Source of the DNA: Aphelenchoides besseyi | Taxonomy: Eukaryota > Nematoda > Chromadorea > Rhabditida > Aphelenchoididae | Direction of reading: 5' to 3' | Assembly (NCBI GenBank): GCA_024699855.1 | Contig: JAMPIQ010000002.1 | Span: 7,378,001 to 7,442,000 of the forward strand | Length of the DNA stretch: 64,000 nt | Shown: positions 59,466 through 64,000 of the stretch, piece by piece | Position numbering within the stretch: the first letter of the stretch is position 1 | How the letters are laid out: each line of letters begins with the position of its first letter | The notes under the pieces: generated by a model | Databases searched by the model: none | What the model was told of the DNA's origin: nothing | Seen by the model: the letters and a program-made list of their open reading frames with translations, nothing else | Made by a program: the position numbers and the translations under genes

Positions 59466-62400
59466 TTAGAAAGAAACAGGATTGAGATTTATGGAATTAA
59501 ATCGAGAGCAAGTGCATTTTCGATTGTTCTCGTCGGCACAGTCGACGTGAGAAAGGTGAGAACAACTGCAACAAGAAATCAGAATCGAAATAGGCTGATA
59601 ATCAACTCACTTGAAGACTAGAAAAGACTGAGTAAGTTCATTCTTGCAGTACACACAGCGGTGACATTCAATCAACGGACAATGAAGCATCTTGGTTGTG
59701 CGCGAAAGTTGTGCAATAGCGTCGAAGTTTTCATATTTCATTCCCTCAATAGTACTCTCGAGCATCAGCTCGTCCATTTCGCATGAAAGAAGCATTTTCC
59801 TACAAACAGGTCGTTTTGTACCTTACTATTGAACTCACTTAATCAATGTCGAAAATATCGAATATGATGCGTCGGAGAAGTACTTATGCGAGAACATTAA
59901 CTCAACAACTTTTTCCACATTTCCGCTTCCGACACCGTTCTCAATGATTGTAGTGAGTAGTTCGGAAAAAATTGAATCAAAATTCTCTGAAACCAAAACT
60001 TAACATACAAAAAACAAGTTGAATACCCAATCGTTTTGATCCATCTTGTGTTTCGAGAGTCAAACGAAAAAGTCGTAGAAGCCACTCGCCTTCACGAGCT
60101 TCTTGTTGACATTTGGCAGCAAGTTGAAGAAACAAACGTATTCGACGTTCTGAAAAGACAACTCATTTATGATTAGAATTTATTTACCGAATAGTTTAGA
60201 ATCGTGAATATCGCTTTGCAAGGATTCAAAGAGCAACTTGAAAGCATTCGGGTAATGTTGACGTGCCACCAATAAACGAATCCGGCACTCCAACAGTCGC
60301 GCACGAACAGTCGCGTTCAAACAGGAATCATCGTGTGTTCCGATTGGCATCCAGTAGTCCAACAACTCTGCCAGTTCCAAGTCTAATTCATCATTGGAAA
60401 GCCGTTGAGCAAAATCGTCAACGTCCAAGTGACCGCGATTGATTGCCGCTTCAAACAACGAGCGAAAAAGAAGATCGTCAGCTTCTTCATCACCACAGAT
60501 AATTCGAGATCCTTGTTTTCGCCTGAAATCATTCAACTCTTCGTTCTTACACAGTTACTCACCGAATTGTAAAGCAGTTAAACAAAAAGTCGAAAGGCAG
60601 ATGGGGAGCAGAAGCGATCGTTTCGATAAAATGCTCAAGGAAAAGATTTGCCGTTCGCATCGAATCAATTTTGTTCAAACGCTAAAAACCTCCGATCAAC
60701 AAACACATTAAGAACTTACGATCATTGAATCTTCGACAAAACGTCGTAAATCTTTTAGTTCTTGTCCATGAATTGCGCCAAAAAGATCGAGTATGACATC
60801 AAATACGAAGCCCTAGAATCCGGTTTGTTGACGCTTGAACTTCCGTTTACTCACCGGATTGCTCGAATCTTCCATACAACATATCAGCAGGTTGACGTAC
60901 TGCTTACGGGTCGTGTAGATGTAAGTACAAACGAGAACGCTAAAAGCGAAGTTAATATAACAATTGCTTATCTTACAATGGCAGCTTGCGTGCCTGTTGA
61001 AGAATTGTATCTAATGGAAAACTGGAAGTCGCACGAAGAAGTTCAATGGTGGAATGTTCAATTTGATTTTGTACACGTCGTCCATCAATTGCGTTTGACT
61101 TGTTCGAAACACGTTCCATTGTTCTGAGAATAAGCGATTCGATATGTTGATCATCTTGGACAATTGCATTTTTGTGCAATAAGTGTGCGATAAACGACAA
61201 AAGTAAAGGCCCCAGATCGGGAATCTGCTCCTCGGACAATCCAACCAAAATGTCAACAAATCGCTTTAAACGTCCTGAAAAGGAACTTTCATTTTATGGA
61301 AGACGTTCGATGATCTTTTACCATCAGAACCCGAAAAAATCGTTGCATCAGAACAAGTGCAAATCACGTTCAGAAACTGTTGAGCATCAAATCTAAGAAA
61401 CAATTGAAGACGTGGGTACTTCTCGTTGGTTGCATCCGTTGAGTTAGTTGACTTGTTTTTCAGTGCGACCATAAAACGATACGATTCAATAGCAACAACA
61501 TCCGCCAATTCACTTGGCAATTGACCGTACGGATACGCTCGTCCGGCTAAACAACAGTTGAGATACAAAAGAACTTTGTTGCCCAGTGCTACTTCCCAGT
61601 CGGAAAAAACGGTTTTGTCAACAAAACGCGACAAATTTTCGCACATTTCCTGAAAAAAAGTAAAATCGAATTGTTCAAGCAACAAACCTCTAGAGGTCCG
61701 ATATAGTCGCCAAGTACGTGGTTCATAACGAAAATGATACCATCGAACAACTGATTTTGCCGACAAGTTGTAATCACTTGATGCAAATCCAATGACGCAA
61801 TTGGCATTCGTGTTACTGCCGTTTCAAACAACGACATCTGATTCTCGGTACTCAGGTAAGAAAGATAGTCTCGAATCAAATCAGCGGGTGGTTCGTACAG
61901 TTGTCCCTCAATGACAAACTCTTCTAGAAGTTCCATAAACGCGTTTTTAGACAACGGATCGGCTTCTAGTCGACGATAAACGGTGTCGTAGAGCAAACGG
62001 AAATTTGAACTCATAACACAGGCTCGAATTAAAACGTAAATGTGCCGCTAAAAATTGCTGTTAAAAAGCTCGAGAAGAGAACGTTACTTTGTAATGATCG
62101 ACAAGATCAGCAACTGTGCCGTGGGTTAAGCCGTCGGTAGTTATGTCTAGTAATTGGCAAATTAAGTCGGGTAGACGTGTGGAGACTGCAGATCTCAATT
62201 TTTTTTGTCGTGATCGATCAGCAATCCGACCACCGTGCACATCAATGGCAAACAAAAGTGCGGAAGCAATTTCGCCACTAAGCAGATGGTTGTAAATAAA
62301 TTTGGAGGCAGTTTACCGTTGAACAAAGCGTTCCAACTGTGACAACTGATCAGCAACGCTAATCTTGAATACTCCGTTTTGTCCGAGTAGAAATGCTTCA

Positions 62401-63006
62401 GAATCGTGATGACGAATCGATTGATAACAAACGTTGGTAGACAAACATCGCAACGCTTCACTCACATTTCCACCCGTCGATAGACCCTACAATATCAAAA
62501 TTTATTGTAATCTCTCTTAGTTTACTTCTGACCTTAAAATTGGCTGTTCCGTAAACCAAATGAGCATCGGATATCGAAATAATACCAATTACTTTTCCGC
62601 GATGTACATCAATGAGACTCAGTTGTTCTCGAGTGTCCGCAACAAGCAAATGATGTTCATCTAACCAAATGAGTTGGTTTAGTTTAACTGTGGGATCGTT
62701 GCCATTATCGGACAGTTCGATTACTTTAACCAATGGACAAACAAATTGACCTTTGGCGTTTTTTTGAGCTTGAAACACATTGATTGATTGTCCTCGAGCC
62801 AAACAAAATCGTGTGTCCGTTGCAATTGCACGTGATGTGATTTGTGTACGACGAACAAACGAGCTCATAAGTGGCGGAGCGTCGGGAGAAGCCAATAGCC
62901 GTACTTGATGTTTCATTGTTCCAGTGGCAGAATTGAACAGTAAAACTTGCTTCAAAGTAGAAAGCAACAAGAGCTTTTCCGACGGAACAAAATGAGCGTT
63001 CACAGC
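59466..63006 (-). CDS. vps-8: VPS8, CORVET tethering complex subunit (5' end missing from window)
   Basis: Exons run leftwards from an acceptor at 63006 (exon begins GCTGTG). Blocks match VPS8: NQLIWLDEHHLLVADTREQL, LIDVHRGKVIGIISISDAHL, GLSTGGNVSEALRCL and CYQSI, SLDLHQVITTCRQNQLFDGI, ALGNKVLLYLNCCLAGRAYP, YGQLPSELADVV, DAQQFLNVICTC. The C-terminus is a RING-H2: CVYCKNELTQSFLVFN, CSHLSHVDC, then CTC, giving the C-x2-C, C-x-H-x2-H-x2-C and C-x-C ligands. VPS8 is the Rab5-binding subunit of CORVET, which tethers early endosomes. Roughly the first 400 residues, most of the beta-propeller, are not found before the plus-strand gene at 63658, so upstream exons must lie beyond the window or the gene is truncated. 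Confidence 0.9.
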
Positions 63007-63657
63007 CTGAAACTTACACTTAGATACGTTTATTTGTGTTTCTAATGGTCATTATGCTTTTAAACTACGGTGATTGTGAATTGTCGTTCAATCGCTCGCG
63101 CTCCGATCGTTTGTTGGCGGATCCTTGTCCTCTCATTGCGCCTGGCGAGCGCTGAGCGTAGGAAGCAAACGACAGAAAAGCTTCCCGCCATGCTCTCAAC
63201 CGCAGCCACCAATTCGCTTTTTTGGTTTGACAAATTTGTGATTAAAATAGCAATTTTCAACACTTTTCTTTCACACAGTAGTTTCTCCAACAAACCATAG
63301 CTTTTTGTTACACTGTGAAGACATGACCATCTTTGTCGGTTCGTTTCCTTTGAGGTTTTTGCCAAAAAACAACGCGATTTCCCACAAAAACTTTCGATCA
63401 ATGGTCGCGTTCCCGACTTAAACGGCCGTTGAATTCAATGGTTGTTTCGTCGAAATTTTGCAGGAAACCATCTGGTCATAAACCTATCAGTTTGTAGTTG
63501 CCTGTTGTTCTTATTTCTAATACGAAAATTTGTGATCCGATTGGAATCTTTTTTCTTTAAACTAATCTTCCACTACAACTCTGTGCTTTGTATTCACGAA
63601 ACCGTTGTATAATTGAAGTCTCTGGATTCTTATTTCTGAATTTAGCTCAGCGAAAAA
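63007..63657. other. Region between VPS8 and the next gene, likely VPS8 intron plus promoter
   Basis: About 650 bases. If VPS8 continues upstream, this is part of one of its introns and also the promoter of the plus-strand gene at 63658. A 113-codon minus ORF (63060-63401) does not match VPS8. Confidence 0.3.
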
Positions 63658-64000
63658 ATGAACAGAAGACAACGAAAATCTGATCCGAACCCCCAAAGAC
63701 ACATGTTTCTTCTCGACCGTTTGTACGAAAATCGTGAAATACTCTTCAGCAAAAAAAGCAGCTTTGCAGCTGGACTTACAAGTGGTGGATTGAGCAAGGA
63801 AGATTTGTGGGAAAAGGTGGGGAGTTAGTTTCGGTCAGTTTTTGGATTGCTGTTTAGATTCGTGTCGAATGCGTCAACGAAGGTTTCACCGAACTGGAGG
63901 ATAAATCTTACAAACATTTACGGGACATAACTTGGCAAAATTATCGCAGACGTGCCGTTGCTAAATGGGAACAACTCAAAAAGAATCCGAGTAGTTCCGA
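63658..64000 (+). CDS. Putative DNA-binding protein with Myb/SANT-like helix-rich domain (partial)
   Basis: Two exons in the window: 63658-63816 and from 63858 to beyond the right edge. The start is MNRRQRKSDPNPQRHMFLLD, then RLYENREILFSKKSSFAAG, LSKEDLWEKIRVECVNEGF and KSYKHLRDITWQNYRRRAVA. The pattern of an N-terminal L-Y-E-N-R-E helix, a short loop with DLWEKI, and a basic helix after HLRD resembles the MADF/Myb-SANT-like domains of insect and nematode regulators, but I cannot be sure of the family. A TTTAGCTCAG acceptor seven bases before the ATG may take a spliced leader. It lies opposite to VPS8, possibly inside one of its introns. Confidence 0.5.

Noticed and set aside
63060..63401. 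113-codon minus ORF as the 5' part of VPS8
   Set aside because: Its sequence has no propeller repeats and it has no donor that reaches the VPS8 acceptor at 63006 in phase.

Overview
The window is nuclear DNA from a small-genome invertebrate animal. Genes are broken by many very short introns, mostly about 40-50 bases with GT...AG ends, and exons lie close together on both strands. A PAN-ZP protein of the NompA/NOAH type, a divergent nematode-style nuclear receptor, T-rich AG acceptor sites just 5' of several start codons, and one closely spaced co-directional gene pair point to an ecdysozoan, most likely a nematode. I cannot place the species from sequence alone.

Layout, left to right. Minus strand: an IQSEC/BRAG Arf exchange factor (cut by the left edge), then a PTP-PEST-like tyrosine phosphatase. 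Plus strand: ATP synthase subunit c, an unrecognised small protein, and a small heat-shock protein following it by 24 bases. Minus strand: a Kv channel that lacks its potassium filter. A worn retroelement-like stretch follows (about 12.3-12.6 kb). Then an 8.1-kb minus-strand TBC1D8/9-type Rab GAP, whose 3.8-kb intron holds two complete plus-strand genes: a glutaredoxin-DEP-DUF547 protein and a secretory-pathway membrane protein. Next on minus come a sphingosine-phosphate-lyase-like protein, a CUE-Smr protein and Mediator subunit 20. Then PICK1 (+), a small membrane protein (-), dynamin-related protein DRP1 (+), xanthine dehydrogenase (-), a nuclear receptor (-), a PAN-ZP cuticle-matrix protein (-), and an eleven-finger zinc-finger protein (-). 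After a 4.5-kb gene-poor stretch come an intron-containing H2B variant (+), a short unrecognised ORF (+), the CORVET subunit VPS8 (-, its N-terminal part outside the window) and the start of another plus-strand gene at the right edge.

Most genes are conserved housekeeping or membrane-traffic genes (IQSEC, TBC1D9, PICK1, DRP1, VPS8), but I see no common pathway or cluster logic beyond chance.

The strongest unusual signals are: (1) an intron in DRP1 with no usable GT donor, which splits the GTPase TKLD codon and carries about 30-base inverted repeats; (2) a Kv channel whose pore loop is missing just the residues of the GYG filter; (3) an SPL homologue with three conserved active-site histidines replaced; (4) a nuclear receptor whose predicted stop sits in the read-through context TGA-CTA and is followed by 114 open codons; (5) two genes nested in one Rab-GAP intron, with a second possible nesting at VPS8; (6) an octamer plus TATA promoter on an intron-bearing, apparently polyadenylated H2B variant gene.
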